Positions 15,913 to 24,486 are shown, counted from the stretch's first letter. The stretch: DNA of 64,000 bases from Rhizobium sp. CSW-27 (GCF_018760785.1 NZ_JAHHZO010000016.1:1-64000); one strand, 5' to 3'. Translations and numbers: made by a program. Notes: generated by a model not told the origin, from the letters alone.

Positions 15913-16884
15913 ATGTCCCATGCGAGCCCGTTTTCCATGCAGTTTTCCGCCATCGGCGGTCCCGAGGTCCTGCAGCCCGTGGAACATTCGCGCCCTGTGC
16001 CCGGCCCCGGCGAGGTGCTGATCGCGCAACAGGCGATCGGGCTCAATTTCATCGATGTCTATCATCGCAGCGGCGCCTATCCCCTGCCCCTGCCCGGCAT
16101 TCCCGGCGTGGAGGGGGCAGGTGTCGTGGAAGCGGTGGGCGAGGGTGTGGAGACTGTCGCGGTGGGCCGGCGGGTCGCCTATGCCGGGGCGGTCGGTGCC
16201 TATGCGACGCATCGCCTGCTGCCGGCCTGGCGGGCGATCCCGCTTCCCGATGCGCTGGCCTTCGAGGATGCCGGCAGCAATCTTCTGCGTGGCCTCACCG
16301 CGCACATGCTGCTGTCGCATGTCCATCCGCTGCGCCCGGGCATGCGGGCGCTGGTGCATGCCGCGGCTGGCGGTCTGGGCTCCATTCTGGTGCGACTGGC
16401 AAAGCGGCTGGGGGCGGAGGTGATCGCCACCGTCGGCCATGCGGACAAGGCCGCCATGGCCCGCGCACATGGGGCCGATCATGTGATCATTGGCCGAGAC
16501 ATCGATCTGGCGGCCGAGGTGGCGGCGCTGACGGCAGGCGAGGGCGTGCATCTGGCGATCGACGGCATCGGCGGCAGCACGCTTGCCCGGACAATCGCCT
16601 GCGTGCGTCCCTTCGGCATGACTGCCAGCATCGGCCAGGTGGCGGGTGTCGCGCCGCCGGTGCCGCTTGCCGCCTTGCGCTCCAATGCGCTGTCGCGGCC
16701 GAGCGTCATGGCCTTCAGCGCCAACCGGGAGGCCTATGGCCCGGCCGTGGAGGCGGTGCTGGCGCTGATGCAGCAAGGCCTGTTCGACAGGCCGCAGCAG
16801 GTCTACGCGCTTGCGGATGCGGCGAGCGCCCATGCCGATCTCGAAGCGGGCCGGATCGTCGGCAGCGCCTGGCTTCGTCCGTAA
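15913..16884 (+). CDS. Quinone oxidoreductase, zinc-independent MDR family (Qor-like)
   Basis: 323 residues. It is an NADPH-dependent medium-chain reductase of the quinone oxidoreductase group: GEVLIAQQAIGLNFIDVYHR at the start, GIPGVEGAGVVEAVG in the GroES-like domain, then ALVHAAAGGLGSILVRLAKR as the Rossmann nucleotide-binding site (AAxGGxG). The structural-zinc cysteines are absent, as expected for the family. It probably reduces quinones or reactive alkenals. AAGGAGA lies 8 bases before the ATG. It is divergent from and probably regulated by the LysR protein. Confidence 0.9.
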   Translation: MSHASPFSMQFSAIGGPEVLQPVEHSRPVPGPGEVLIAQQAIGLNFIDVYHRSGAYPLPLPGIPGVEGAGVVEAVGEGVETVAVGRRVAYAGAVGAYATHRLLPAWRAIPLPDALAFEDAGSNLLRGLTAHMLLSHVHPLRPGMRALVHAAAGGLGSILVRLAKRLGAEVIATVGHADKAAMARAHGADHVIIGRDIDLAAEVAALTAGEGVHLAIDGIGGSTLARTIACVRPFGMTASIGQVAGVAPPVPLAALRSNALSRPSVMAFSANREAYGPAVEAVLALMQQGLFDRPQQVYALADAASAHADLEAGRIVGSAWLRP

Positions 16885-16915
16885 GGCGATGTGCACGCCG
16901 CACACTGTGCAGCAA

Positions 16916-16944
16916 AAAGCCGGCCACGAGCGGTGGCCGGCTTT
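16916..16944. terminator. Bidirectional terminator between quinone oxidoreductase and bfr
   Basis: A perfect 12-base-pair hairpin AAAGCCGGCCAC / GTGGCCGGCTTT with a 5-base loop. A-rich on one side and T-rich on the other, it can end transcription from both convergent genes. Confidence 0.75.
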
Positions 16945-16962
16945 CGATCGGCAGCGGCAAGC

Positions 16963-17448
16963 TTACTCGGCTGCGTCCGCGGATTCGGCGTTCAGCAGGC
17001 CGTAGCGCTCTTCGCCGAGCTTGTTCAGCAGTTCGATCTGCGTTTCGAGGAAGTCGATATGGCCTTCCTCATCGATCAGCAGTTCCTCGAACAGCTTCAT
17101 GGTGACGTAGTCACCGGCTTCATGACAGATATCGCGCGAGGCCTTGTAGGAGGTGCGGGCATCGTATTCGCCGGCAAGGTCGGCTTCCAGCACTTCGCGA
17201 ACGTTCTGGCCGATGCGCAGCGGGGCCAGCGTCTGCAGGTTCGGGTGGCCTTCCAGGAAAATGATACGGGCCACCAGCTTGTCGGCGTGCTGCATTTCCT
17301 CGATGGATTCGGCACGCTCCTTCTTGGCGAGCTTGGTGTAGCCCCAGTCTTCGAGCAGACGGTAGTGCAGCCAGTACTGGTTCACCGCGCCGAGTTCGAG
17401 AAAGAGGGCCTCGTTAAGCCGCTCGATGACTCTTTTGTCGCCTTTCAA
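16963..17448 (-). CDS. bfr: Bacterioferritin
   Basis: 161 residues. It forms the 24-subunit haem-containing iron-storage shell. All di-iron ferroxidase ligands are at the Escherichia coli positions: E18, E51, H54, E94, E127 and H130, plus the haem ligand M52. The start is TTG at 17448 (then AAAGGCGAC) with GGAGAG 7 bases upstream; no ATG gives the normal N-terminus MKGD. The coding region starts 35 bases inside the 3' end of the ferredoxin gene, so iron storage and release genes are translated from one message. Confidence 0.96.
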   Translation of the reverse strand: MKGDKRVIERLNEALFLELGAVNQYWLHYRLLEDWGYTKLAKKERAESIEEMQHADKLVARIIFLEGHPNLQTLAPLRIGQNVREVLEADLAGEYDARTSYKASRDICHEAGDYVTMKLFEELLIDEEGHIDFLETQIELLNKLGEERYGLLNAESADAAE

Positions 17449-17725
17449 TGTCCGCTCTCCTGTTGTCTTCGTGGAACTTTCTGAGGCGAGACATATAATC
17501 GACAACCTCGGCTTCCGTCGAGTGGCGCCGAGCGTGATATTCTTCGGTGGTGCGGATAATGAGATCGACGACGTTCGGGAAACAGCCGCAGCAGCGGCCG
17601 CGCTTCTGCATGGCGTGATATACCTTGGCAGGAACGATCAGCTGCCAACAGTCCTCATCGAGGAGGCCGTTGATCACATCCCTGATCTCCCGGTCGGTTA
17701 TGTAATTGCAACTGCAGACAAGCAT
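17414..17725 (-). CDS. bfd: Bacterioferritin-associated [2Fe-2S] ferredoxin
   Basis: 103 residues. Bfd passes electrons to bacterioferritin to release stored iron. The cluster ligands are C4 and C6 (MLVCSCNYIT) and the CxxC C45/C48 in GRCCGCFP. Compared with the ~64-residue enterobacterial Bfd, it has an insertion between the cysteine pairs and a charged 45-residue C-terminal tail. The last 35 bases overlap bfr. A palindrome lies over the probable promoter (17758-17777). Confidence 0.92.
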   Translation of the reverse strand: MLVCSCNYITDREIRDVINGLLDEDCWQLIVPAKVYHAMQKRGRCCGCFPNVVDLIIRTTEEYHARRHSTEAEVVDYMSRLRKFHEDNRRADIERRQKSHRAA

Positions 17726-17757
17726 GCGTATTAGCCATCAAACATGACGTTGGACGT

Positions 17758-17791
17758 CCTCTTTTTTGATAAAGAGGATAGCATATGTCAA
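17758..17791 (-). promoter_or_regulatory. Promoter and palindrome upstream of bfd-bfr
   Basis: On the minus strand TTGACA (17791-17786) is followed 8 bases later by CCTCTTT-ATCAAA-AAAGAGG (17777-17758), a 7-base-pair dyad that would cover the -10 region. Iron-responsive control is expected for bfd-bfr, but the dyad does not look like the Irr (ICE) or RirA (TGA-N9-TCA) consensus as I know them. Confidence 0.4.
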
Positions 17792-17924
17792 GAAAAATGA
17801 ATCGGAGGGTGCCGCGCCCACCCGCCCCGTGGCCGGGCCGGCGCTCACAAGTGCGTGTGTCGGCGGCTTTTGTCTCTTCGCACGGTGGGCGCGGGGTGGG
17901 CGCGGGTGGCGGGCCGGCTGCCGC

Positions 17925-20900
17925 TCAGTGGAAGTTGCGCCCCTTTGGCAGCACCCGGGCATCCTCGCTGAGCAGGGCGGGCGACGATGCCGGCGTCGGC
18001 CGGTCAGGCATCCGCTTCTTGCGGGCCAGCCTTTCCCGATGATCCGGTGTCGCGCGCACCACCTCGTCGGCGCGGTCGCACAGTCCGAAGCGGCGCCTGT
18101 CCGCCTGCAACAGCCCCAGCATCGGGGTCAGGTCCTCGATCTGGTCGGCAATCACATGGATCACGTCGCTTTCCCGCTGCAGCAGTCCGCGAATGCGCAC
18201 CAGCCGCGCCGCCATCACCACGGCGCGGTAGCGGGCAAAGATCTTCGGCCGCACGATGATGTTGGCAACGCCCGTTTCGTCCTCCAGCGTCATGAAGATC
18301 ACCTTGGCGGTGCCGGGGCGCTGGCGGATCAGCACCAGGCCCGCCACCTCCACCCGGCGGTTCTTTTCGGCGGTTCTGAGGGTGGCCGTGGTCACCATGG
18401 CTCGCCTCGCGAGTTCCCCGCGCAGGAAGGAAACGGGATGCGCCTTCAGCGACAGAGTGAGGCTGCGGTAATCCTCGATCACCTGTTCGCCCGGCGGCAT
18501 CTCCGGCAGGTCCATCGCCGGTTCGTGCTGCAGGTCTTCGTGGCCGGCTCGTTCGAACAGCGGCAGACTGTCGCGGGCGCTTGCGGTATCCAGCGCCCGC
18601 ACCGCCCAGAGTGCCTGGCGCCGGTCGAGACCGAGCGAACGGAAGGCATCCGCTTCGGCCAGCTTCTCGATGGTGGCGCGGTTGAGGCCGGAGCGCAGCC
18701 ACAGATCGCGGATCGAGCGGTAGCCATCGCCGCGCGCCGCCACCAGTTTCTCGCGTATCTCCGTTTCCGACAGGCCCTTGACCAGCCGGAACCCCAGCCG
18801 CACGGATTTCGTCGCCCGGATGACGCCGCGCATGTCCCGGTGCTGTGGCGCCATGCGGCGGGCGTCGAAACCGTGCCCCTCTTCCAGGCCCGCATCCCAT
18901 TCGGAAAAGTTCACGTCGACCGGCAGCACCTCGACCCCATGCTCGCGCGCGTCGCGCACCAGTTGGGCTGGGGCATAGAAGCCCATGGGCTGCGCATTGA
19001 GGATCGCGGCGAGAAACACGTCCGGATAAAGCGCCTTGAACCAGCAGGAGACATAGACCAGCAGGGCGAAGGAGGCGGCATGGCTTTCCGGAAAGCCGTA
19101 TTCGCCGAACCCCTCGATCTGGCTGAAGCAGCGCCGCGCAAAATCCGGGTCGTAGCCGCGGCGGATCATGTTGCCCACCATCTTGTCGCGGAAATGGTGA
19201 ATGGTACCGGTGCGGCGGAAGGTGGCCATGGCGCGGCGCAGCTGGTCGGCCTCGCTCGGCGTGAACTCTGCCGCCACGATGGCGATCTGCATGGCCTGTT
19301 CCTGGAACAGCGGCACGCCGAGCGTGCGCGCCAGTACCGCCTTCAGTTCCTCGCTCGGATAGGGGATGTCGCGGCCCATCCGCTCATCCTCGCGGCGCTT
19401 CAGATAGGGATGCACCATGTCGCCCTGGATCGGGCCGGGGCGCACGATCGCCACCTCGATGACGAGATCGTAGAACTTTCGCGGCCGCAGGCGCGGCAGC
19501 ATGCTCATCTGCGCCCGGCTCTCGATCTGGAAGACGCCCACCGTATCGGCCCGGCAGATCATGTCATAGACCGCGTCGTCCTGGTCGGCGAGGATCGAGG
19601 GCAGGCTTTCCGGCCGCCGGTAATGGCTTTCCAGCAGCCGGAAGGCCTTGGCAAGGCAGGTCAGCATGCCGAGCGCCAGGATATCGACCTTCAGGATGCC
19701 GAGTGTGTCGAGATCGTCCTTGTTCCATTCGATCATGAAGCGGCCGGGCATCGCCGTCGGCATGATCGGCACCACCTCGTCCAGCCGGTCGCGGGTGATG
19801 ACGAAGCCGCCGACGTGCTGGGTCAGGTGGCGGGGAAAATCCATCAACTGGCGGGCATAGGTCAGCACGCGCTGCGTCGTCGCATCCTCAGTGTCGAGCC
19901 CGGCATTCTTCGCCTCCCGCTCCGACAGGCCGTCCGTCGACCAGCCCCAGACGGTGCCGGACAGCGCCGACTGCACGTCCTGCGACAGGCCGAAGGCCTT
20001 TGCCACCTCGCGTCCGGAAGAGCGGGTGCGATAGCTGGTGACGGCCGCCGCCAGCCCCGCATGCTCCCGCCCATAGGTGCGGTAGATGAACTGGATCACC
20101 TCCTCGCGCCGCTCGTGCTCGAAATCCACGTCGATATCCGGCGGCTCGTCCCGCTCGGTCGAGAGGAAGCGGGCAAACAGCAGCGAGGACTTGCGCGGAT
20201 CGACATCGGTGATGCCGAGACAATAGCAGACGATGGAATTGGCGGCCGAGCCGCGCCCCTGGCAGAGAATGTCCTGCGAGCGGGCATAGTCCATGATGTT
20301 GCGCACGGTGAGGAAATAGGGCGCATATTGTTTCTCGCGGATCAGGTCCAGCTCCTCGCGGATCTGCCGGCGGATCGTGTCGGTGATCTCGTGTCCGAAC
20401 CGTCTTTCCGCACCGGCCTGCACCAGTCGCTCCAGCGTCTCGGAGGGCGTTTCGCCTGAAATGCGCTCCTGCGGATAGTTGTGGCGCAGCTCGCGCAGCG
20501 AAAACTGCAGCCTGTCGAAGAAGCGGACGGTTTCGGCCAGCGCCTGCGGATAGCGCCGGAAGATGCCGGCCATGCGGGAGGCGGGCTTCAGGAAGCGCTC
20601 GGCATTGGCGGCAAAGCGAAAGCCGGCTTCCTCCACCGTCACATGCGCGCGGATGGCGGTCACCACATCGCAGAGCGGCCGCCGGCCGGGATGGTGATAG
20701 AGCGGCTGGTTGGTGGCGATCAGCGGCAGCCGCGCCGCTTCCGCCCACTGGGCCACACTGGCAAAGGCCAGCGAATCGCGTCCGTCATATTCTGCCGAAA
20801 GCCCCACGCAGAGATGCGCGCCGAAGCGTTCGCGCAGCCGGGCAAGCAGGCCGGCAAAGGCCTCGCCCGCAGCGGCATCATCGAGCAGATGGCGGCCCGG

Positions 20901-21308
20901 CAGCACGGCCAGCATCAGCCCATCGCCCCAGGTCATCAGGTCATCGAGAAACAGCCGGCAGTCGCCCTTTTCGCTGCGCAGGTTGCCGGCGCTCAGCAGG
21001 CGGCAGAGATTACCCCAGCCGGTGCGGTTGCAGGCAAAGGCCAGCACGTCAGGCGTTGCGCCGGCAAAGGCGAGGCGGGCACCCGGCTGCACCTTCAGGT
21101 CCACGTCGTCCGGCAGGTCGCGCAGTTTCGCATGGGCGCGCACCACGCCCGCCACCGTGTTGCGGTCGGCAATGCCGAGACCGGAAAGCTCGCCGCGTCG
21201 CGCCAGTTCGGCGGCCGCCTGCACCATTTCCTCGGGATGCGAGGCACCCTCCAGGAAGGAGAAATTGGTGCGCGCGCCGATCTCGCAGAAGGCCGGGGGC
21301 ATGATCAT
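17925..21308 (-). CDS. dnaE2: Error-prone DNA polymerase III alpha-like subunit DnaE2 (ImuC)
   Basis: 1127 residues. It is the catalytic polymerase of the SOS mutasome, doing translesion synthesis with ImuA and ImuB. The N-terminal PHP domain covers about 1-210 (FCEIGARTNFSFLEGASHPE, LGIADRNTVAGV). The polymerase carboxylates lie in PPDIDVDFEHERREE (about 390) and LKVDILALGML (about 540). The fingers and helix-hairpin-helix region follow (LGVPLFQEQAMQIAI, FPESHAASFALLVYVSCWFK), then the OB domain (VEVAGLVLIRQRPGTAKVIF). It overlaps the imuB stop by ATGA. A second in-frame ATG at 21302 is possible. Confidence 0.97.
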   Translation of the reverse strand: MIMPPAFCEIGARTNFSFLEGASHPEEMVQAAAELARRGELSGLGIADRNTVAGVVRAHAKLRDLPDDVDLKVQPGARLAFAGATPDVLAFACNRTGWGNLCRLLSAGNLRSEKGDCRLFLDDLMTWGDGLMLAVLPGRHLLDDAAAGEAFAGLLARLRERFGAHLCVGLSAEYDGRDSLAFASVAQWAEAARLPLIATNQPLYHHPGRRPLCDVVTAIRAHVTVEEAGFRFAANAERFLKPASRMAGIFRRYPQALAETVRFFDRLQFSLRELRHNYPQERISGETPSETLERLVQAGAERRFGHEITDTIRRQIREELDLIREKQYAPYFLTVRNIMDYARSQDILCQGRGSAANSIVCYCLGITDVDPRKSSLLFARFLSTERDEPPDIDVDFEHERREEVIQFIYRTYGREHAGLAAAVTSYRTRSSGREVAKAFGLSQDVQSALSGTVWGWSTDGLSEREAKNAGLDTEDATTQRVLTYARQLMDFPRHLTQHVGGFVITRDRLDEVVPIMPTAMPGRFMIEWNKDDLDTLGILKVDILALGMLTCLAKAFRLLESHYRRPESLPSILADQDDAVYDMICRADTVGVFQIESRAQMSMLPRLRPRKFYDLVIEVAIVRPGPIQGDMVHPYLKRREDERMGRDIPYPSEELKAVLARTLGVPLFQEQAMQIAIVAAEFTPSEADQLRRAMATFRRTGTIHHFRDKMVGNMIRRGYDPDFARRCFSQIEGFGEYGFPESHAASFALLVYVSCWFKALYPDVFLAAILNAQPMGFYAPAQLVRDAREHGVEVLPVDVNFSEWDAGLEEGHGFDARRMAPQHRDMRGVIRATKSVRLGFRLVKGLSETEIREKLVAARGDGYRSIRDLWLRSGLNRATIEKLAEADAFRSLGLDRRQALWAVRALDTASARDSLPLFERAGHEDLQHEPAMDLPEMPPGEQVIEDYRSLTLSLKAHPVSFLRGELARRAMVTTATLRTAEKNRRVEVAGLVLIRQRPGTAKVIFMTLEDETGVANIIVRPKIFARYRAVVMAARLVRIRGLLQRESDVIHVIADQIEDLTPMLGLLQADRRRFGLCDRADEVVRATPDHRERLARKKRMPDRPTPASSPALLSEDARVLPKGRNFH

Positions 21309-22939
21309 GCAAAGATCCCGTGCATGAACCAGCGCGGATGCGCCACCTCGTCATAAAGACCCTGGCGATAGACCCAGAAGCGCTGGCCGCTGTCGGATTC
21401 CAGCCGGAAATAATCCCGCGTCAGCGCCTCCTCCCCGTCCAGCCACCATTCGGCCGACAGCCGCTCCGGCCCTTCGGCCCTGAGCACCCGGTGGGTCAGC
21501 CGGCGCCAGCGAAAGCGCATCGGCGGGCCGTCCGGCACCTCCACCGCAAAGGTTTCCAGCGGTTCCGGCCGGGCAAACAGCCGGAGCGGCCGTTCCGCCC
21601 GCGACACCGTCACGCCGAGCGGTGCCGCCTCCGGCAGCGGAATGCGGGCCGGTGCCTGCTCAAGGGCAGGCCGCATGCGAACCGCCCGTTCCGGCACATG
21701 GCTTTCGCGCAGCTGGCAGGTCTGCAGGCCCTCCGGCCCCAGCCGGGCCGAAACCTGGTCGATGAAATCGGAGAGCGACAGGCGCCGGCGGTCGTCGCCC
21801 TCGAAATCGCCCTGGGCACTGTCGAAGGCCTCGTGCTGCAGCACGTTGATCCGCAGGATCTCGAAGCCGAAGCCGGCATCGAGCTCGTCATGCAATCCCT
21901 TCAGCCGCTCGGCAAACAGCTTTGCGATGCGCGGCGGATCGCGCAAGGGACGCGAGGCGCCGGCGCTCAGGCGAAACACATGGCCATCCACGCGAAACAG
22001 CACCAGTTCGAACACGCGCCCGCCCGCCCCGCGCGCTTCGAGCCCCGGTTTCAGCCCTTCGGCGACGGTCGCGGCAAGGGCCAGAATGTCGTCTTCCGCC
22101 CGGATCGGCTCGACCAGCCGCCGCTCCGCCGACAGATGCGCAACCGGCCGGCGCGGCGAGATCGGTTCCTCGTCGGCACCGGTCGCCTGGTCGAGTCTCA
22201 GCATCAGTTCGGTGCCGAATCTGCGGGCGAGCGGCGCCCGCGGCGCCTCCACAAGGTCGCCCACCTGCCGCAGGCCCAGCGTGTGAAGGGCCTGCACCAG
22301 CGTGTCGTCGAGGCGCAGCGCCGCCACCGGCAGCGGTGCCAGCGCGGCCTCCTCCTCCCCCTCCGCAACGATGCGGTTGCCGTCGAAGCGGGCGAGCGCC
22401 CGGCACAGGCCGGGGGCGGAGGAAATCGCGCCGCGCACCGCAAGTCCCATCTGTGTCAGCCGTGTCAGGATCTCCTGCAGCATGGCCGCCTCGCCGCCGA
22501 ACAGATGCGTGCAGCCGGTGATGTCGAGGAACAGCCCGTCGGCCCCGTCCAGCCCGACCAGTGGGGTGAAACGGTCGCACCAGTCGGCCAGCGCCTCCAG
22601 CAGGCGCCGGTCGGCGGCCGCATCCTCCTCGATGACGATCAGGTTCGGACAGATGGCCCGCGCCTCCGCCAGCCCCTGGCCCGCCCGCAGCCCCGCGGCC
22701 TCGGCCATTTCGTCGAGTGCCAGAAGGCGCATGCCATTGTCGCGTCGACCGGCCACGACGACGGGTGTGTCGTCAGGACGCCCGTTCGAACGCCCGTTCA
22801 AACGCCAGGACAGCCCCCAGCGCCGGCGCAGGATCCGGTCGGTCGGAAGGCGCGGAAAGTGCAGCGCCAGAATGCGCTGCCTTCGGTTCGAAAGCCTGAG
22901 CCTGTCTTGCGGGGTCGAGAGCCAGGAAACGGCGGTCAT
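21305..22939 (-). CDS. imuB: ImuB, Y-family polymerase-like mutasome protein
   Basis: 544 residues from the ATG at 22939, with GGAG upstream. It is a Y-family homologue that acts as a hub, binding the beta clamp, ImuA and DnaE2. The polymerase carboxylates are missing: the usual DMD start reads ALHFPRLPTD, and the second motif reads DGLFLDITGCTHLFGG without the SxDE pair. The little-finger part spans about 230-340 and a long C-terminal region about 340-544. The first ~20 residues are not conserved and could be a by-product of the overlap. It overlaps imuA by 167 bases at the front and dnaE2 by 4 at the end. Confidence 0.93.
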   Translation of the reverse strand: MTAVSWLSTPQDRLRLSNRRQRILALHFPRLPTDRILRRRWGLSWRLNGRSNGRPDDTPVVVAGRRDNGMRLLALDEMAEAAGLRAGQGLAEARAICPNLIVIEEDAAADRRLLEALADWCDRFTPLVGLDGADGLFLDITGCTHLFGGEAAMLQEILTRLTQMGLAVRGAISSAPGLCRALARFDGNRIVAEGEEEAALAPLPVAALRLDDTLVQALHTLGLRQVGDLVEAPRAPLARRFGTELMLRLDQATGADEEPISPRRPVAHLSAERRLVEPIRAEDDILALAATVAEGLKPGLEARGAGGRVFELVLFRVDGHVFRLSAGASRPLRDPPRIAKLFAERLKGLHDELDAGFGFEILRINVLQHEAFDSAQGDFEGDDRRRLSLSDFIDQVSARLGPEGLQTCQLRESHVPERAVRMRPALEQAPARIPLPEAAPLGVTVSRAERPLRLFARPEPLETFAVEVPDGPPMRFRWRRLTHRVLRAEGPERLSAEWWLDGEEALTRDYFRLESDSGQRFWVYRQGLYDEVAHPRWFMHGIFA

Positions 22940-23780
22940 GGGGGTTCCACTCCAGGAAGAGGGAGAGGGGAGCCGGGTTGCGGCTCTTCTCCAGGGTGAG
23001 ACGGAAGACGGGATGGCCGATGCTGCCGCCAAGCATCGATCCGTCGGGAAGGCGCCGCGCAAGCGCCGGCGCCGGTTCGGCCAGCAAGCGGAAGGCCGCA
23101 CTCGAGGCCTCCTCCTCACCCGCCTGTCGCAGCAGCAGAAGCGGCCGCCCCGCCGCCTTTGCCCTGAGGCTCAGCCGGCGGCTTTCCGTCAGCCCGAAGG
23201 CGGGCGGGTTGCCGCGCACTTCCAGAAGGGTGGCGGCAAACAGGCCGCTTTGCAGCGCCGCCTCCGCCAGCCACAGCGCATCCTCCAGCCGCTGCGGCAG
23301 CGCCTGGAAGAAACGGCGGATGTCGAGCCCGAAGGCCTTGAGACCCGGCGCATAGGGCAGGCCCGCCTCGCCTCCCCCCATCCGGTCGCCGATCCACAGG
23401 AAGGGAGCGGGTTCCCTCGCCCGTTTTTCCTCCGTCGCCTGCAGAAGAGCCGCCAGTGCCAGCGCCAGGCCGCTCGCCGCCCCGGCATGGCGAAAGCCGA
23501 GGCTGCGGATCTCGGTGATCGCATCGAGCGGCAGGCCGCCATCCAGCGCCTGATCGAAGGCCTCGACGCCTGTCGCCAGCCGAGCCTCCCCTGCCCGTCT
23601 CCTTGCCGCAACCCCGCCATCCTCGAGGTCCGCCAGTTGTTCCGCCAGTTGTCCGGCCAGTTGTTCGGCCAGCAGCCCGGCCTCTGCGGCCGCCTGCTCC
23701 GGCAGGGGCCGGCCTTCCAGCCGGGCGATTGTTTCGCGCAGGGCAAAAACCCTCTCCTGCGCCAGGGCAGCGTGTGCCAT
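22773..23780 (-). CDS. imuA: ImuA, RecA/SulA-like mutasome protein
   Basis: 335 residues from ATG 23780 (MAHAALAQERVFALRETIARLEG), preceded by GGAG at 8 bases. It is a RecA-like protein of the imuA-imuB-dnaE2 mutagenesis cassette that interacts with ImuB and RecA. Signatures are DAITEIRSLGFRHAGAAS, PFLWIGDRMGGGEAGLPYAP and FLEWNPHDRRF. Residues about 35-50 come from a 12-base tandem repeat (LAEQ/LAGQ units). The last ~55 residues overlap imuB in another frame and are probably not functional sequence. A LexA box lies 22 bases upstream of the start. Confidence 0.92.
   Translation of the reverse strand: MAHAALAQERVFALRETIARLEGRPLPEQAAAEAGLLAEQLAGQLAEQLADLEDGGVAARRRAGEARLATGVEAFDQALDGGLPLDAITEIRSLGFRHAGAASGLALALAALLQATEEKRAREPAPFLWIGDRMGGGEAGLPYAPGLKAFGLDIRRFFQALPQRLEDALWLAEAALQSGLFAATLLEVRGNPPAFGLTESRRLSLRAKAAGRPLLLLRQAGEEEASSAAFRLLAEPAPALARRLPDGSMLGGSIGHPVFRLTLEKSRNPAPLSLFLEWNPHDRRFLALDPARQAQAFEPKAAHSGAALSAPSDRPDPAPALGAVLAFERAFERAS
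23631..23678. repeat. 12-base tandem repeat inside imuA
   Basis: Four copies of a 12-base unit (CGCCAGTTGTTC, CGCCAGTTGTCC, GGCCAGTTGTTC, then a decayed GGCCAGCAGCCC). In the imuA frame it encodes LAEQ/LAGQ/LAEQ and so keeps the reading frame. It is probably a slippage product extending a helix. Confidence 0.8.
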
Positions 23781-23801
23781 GACGTCGGCTCCATTCGAAA
23801 T

Positions 23802-23816
23802 GTTCACTTTATGTTC
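23802..23816. promoter_or_regulatory. LexA (SOS) box of imuA-imuB-dnaE2
   Basis: GTTC-ACTTTAT-GTTC exactly matches the alphaproteobacterial LexA operator GTTC-N7-GTTC. It ends 22 bases from the imuA start codon, so LexA would block initiation until DNA damage. The cassette imuA-imuB-dnaE2 is a known LexA target in this class. The divergent metallopeptidase gene starts 136 bases away on the other side. Confidence 0.85.
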
Positions 23817-23951
23817 TTATGGATTCCAGAGGCTGCCGGAAGAGTCAACAGGGCCGGGGGCGAGATTCATTTACGCTGTGCGCCTGCTGCTTGAATCCGC
23901 TCTCGAAAAAATTTCCCAAAAACCTTATATGGCTCCCAAAAAGGAGCACAC

Positions 23952-24395
23952 ATGGCCCGTGTCGACCAGACCGATGATTGGCGGGATCGCCACGCCCCGA
24001 CCATCAGCACGTTCGAATCGCTGGCAATCGAGGCCTATGGGAACCTGCCGGAGGAATTCCGCGCACTGACCCAGAACCTCACCATCGAGATCGAGGATTT
24101 TCCGGATGACGACGTGTTCGAGGACATGGCGCTGGAAACCCCCTTCGATCTGCTCGGCCTGTTCGAGGGCCGCGGCATTTCCGAGCGATTCACCGTGGAA
24201 ACCGGCGAACTGCCGAACCGCATCCGCCTCTATCGCCGCCCGATCCTCGATTACTGGGCGGAAAACGAGGAGACTTTGGGGGATATCATCACCCATGTGC
24301 TGATCCACGAGATCGGCCATCATTTCGGCCTTTCGGATGACGACATGGAGCGCATCGAGGCAAGCGCCGAAGAGGCGGCCGACCGCACGGGCTGA
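23952..24395 (+). CDS. Metallopeptidase family protein (zincin-like, DUF1025)
   Basis: 147 residues. IITHVLIHEIGHHFGLSDDD contains the zinc-binding HExxH (HEIGH) followed by a third ligand region, and the acidic N-terminal half (IEIEDFPDDDVFEDM) is typical of this small acidic metallopeptidase family. Compact, cytoplasmic and of unknown substrate. AAGGAG precedes the ATG. It is divergent from imuA; the LexA box lies between, but nothing shows that the gene is SOS-controlled. Confidence 0.88.
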   Translation: MARVDQTDDWRDRHAPTISTFESLAIEAYGNLPEEFRALTQNLTIEIEDFPDDDVFEDMALETPFDLLGLFEGRGISERFTVETGELPNRIRLYRRPILDYWAENEETLGDIITHVLIHEIGHHFGLSDDDMERIEASAEEAADRTG

Positions 24396-24425
24396 ACGGG
24401 TGGGCGCTTCCTGCAGCCCTTGCGC

Positions 24426-24469
24426 AAAAAAAAGTGCCCCGGAGCCGGTCATCATGTCCGGTCCGGGGC
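24426..24469 (-). terminator. Terminator after the DUF1737 gene
   Basis: GCCCCGG-A-CCGG pairs with CCGG-T-CCGGGGC around a 9-base loop, and on the minus strand it is followed by an uninterrupted run of eight T (24433-24426). This is a textbook intrinsic terminator for the CoA-ester lyase/DUF1737 operon. Confidence 0.8.
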
Positions 24470-24486
24470 GCCACGATCAAGGGGTC

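Noticed and set aside
17758..17777. Canonical Irr or RirA iron box upstream of bfd-bfr
   Set aside because: The dyad CCTCTTT-N6-AAAGAGG does not match either consensus as known to me, so only an unassigned operator is reported.
17766..20459. Long plus-strand frame of almost 900 codons
   Set aside because: It is antisense to dnaE2 and has a His/Gln/Arg-rich composition typical of a shadow frame.
22779..22802. GTTC repeats resembling a second LexA box at the imuA/imuB junction
   Set aside because: The spacing is GTTC-N8-GTTC, not N7, and it is part of a 12-base tandem duplication inside coding sequence.
23631..23678. Short regular repeats that could suggest a CRISPR array
   Set aside because: The 12-base units have no spacers and encode an in-frame helical repeat of ImuA.
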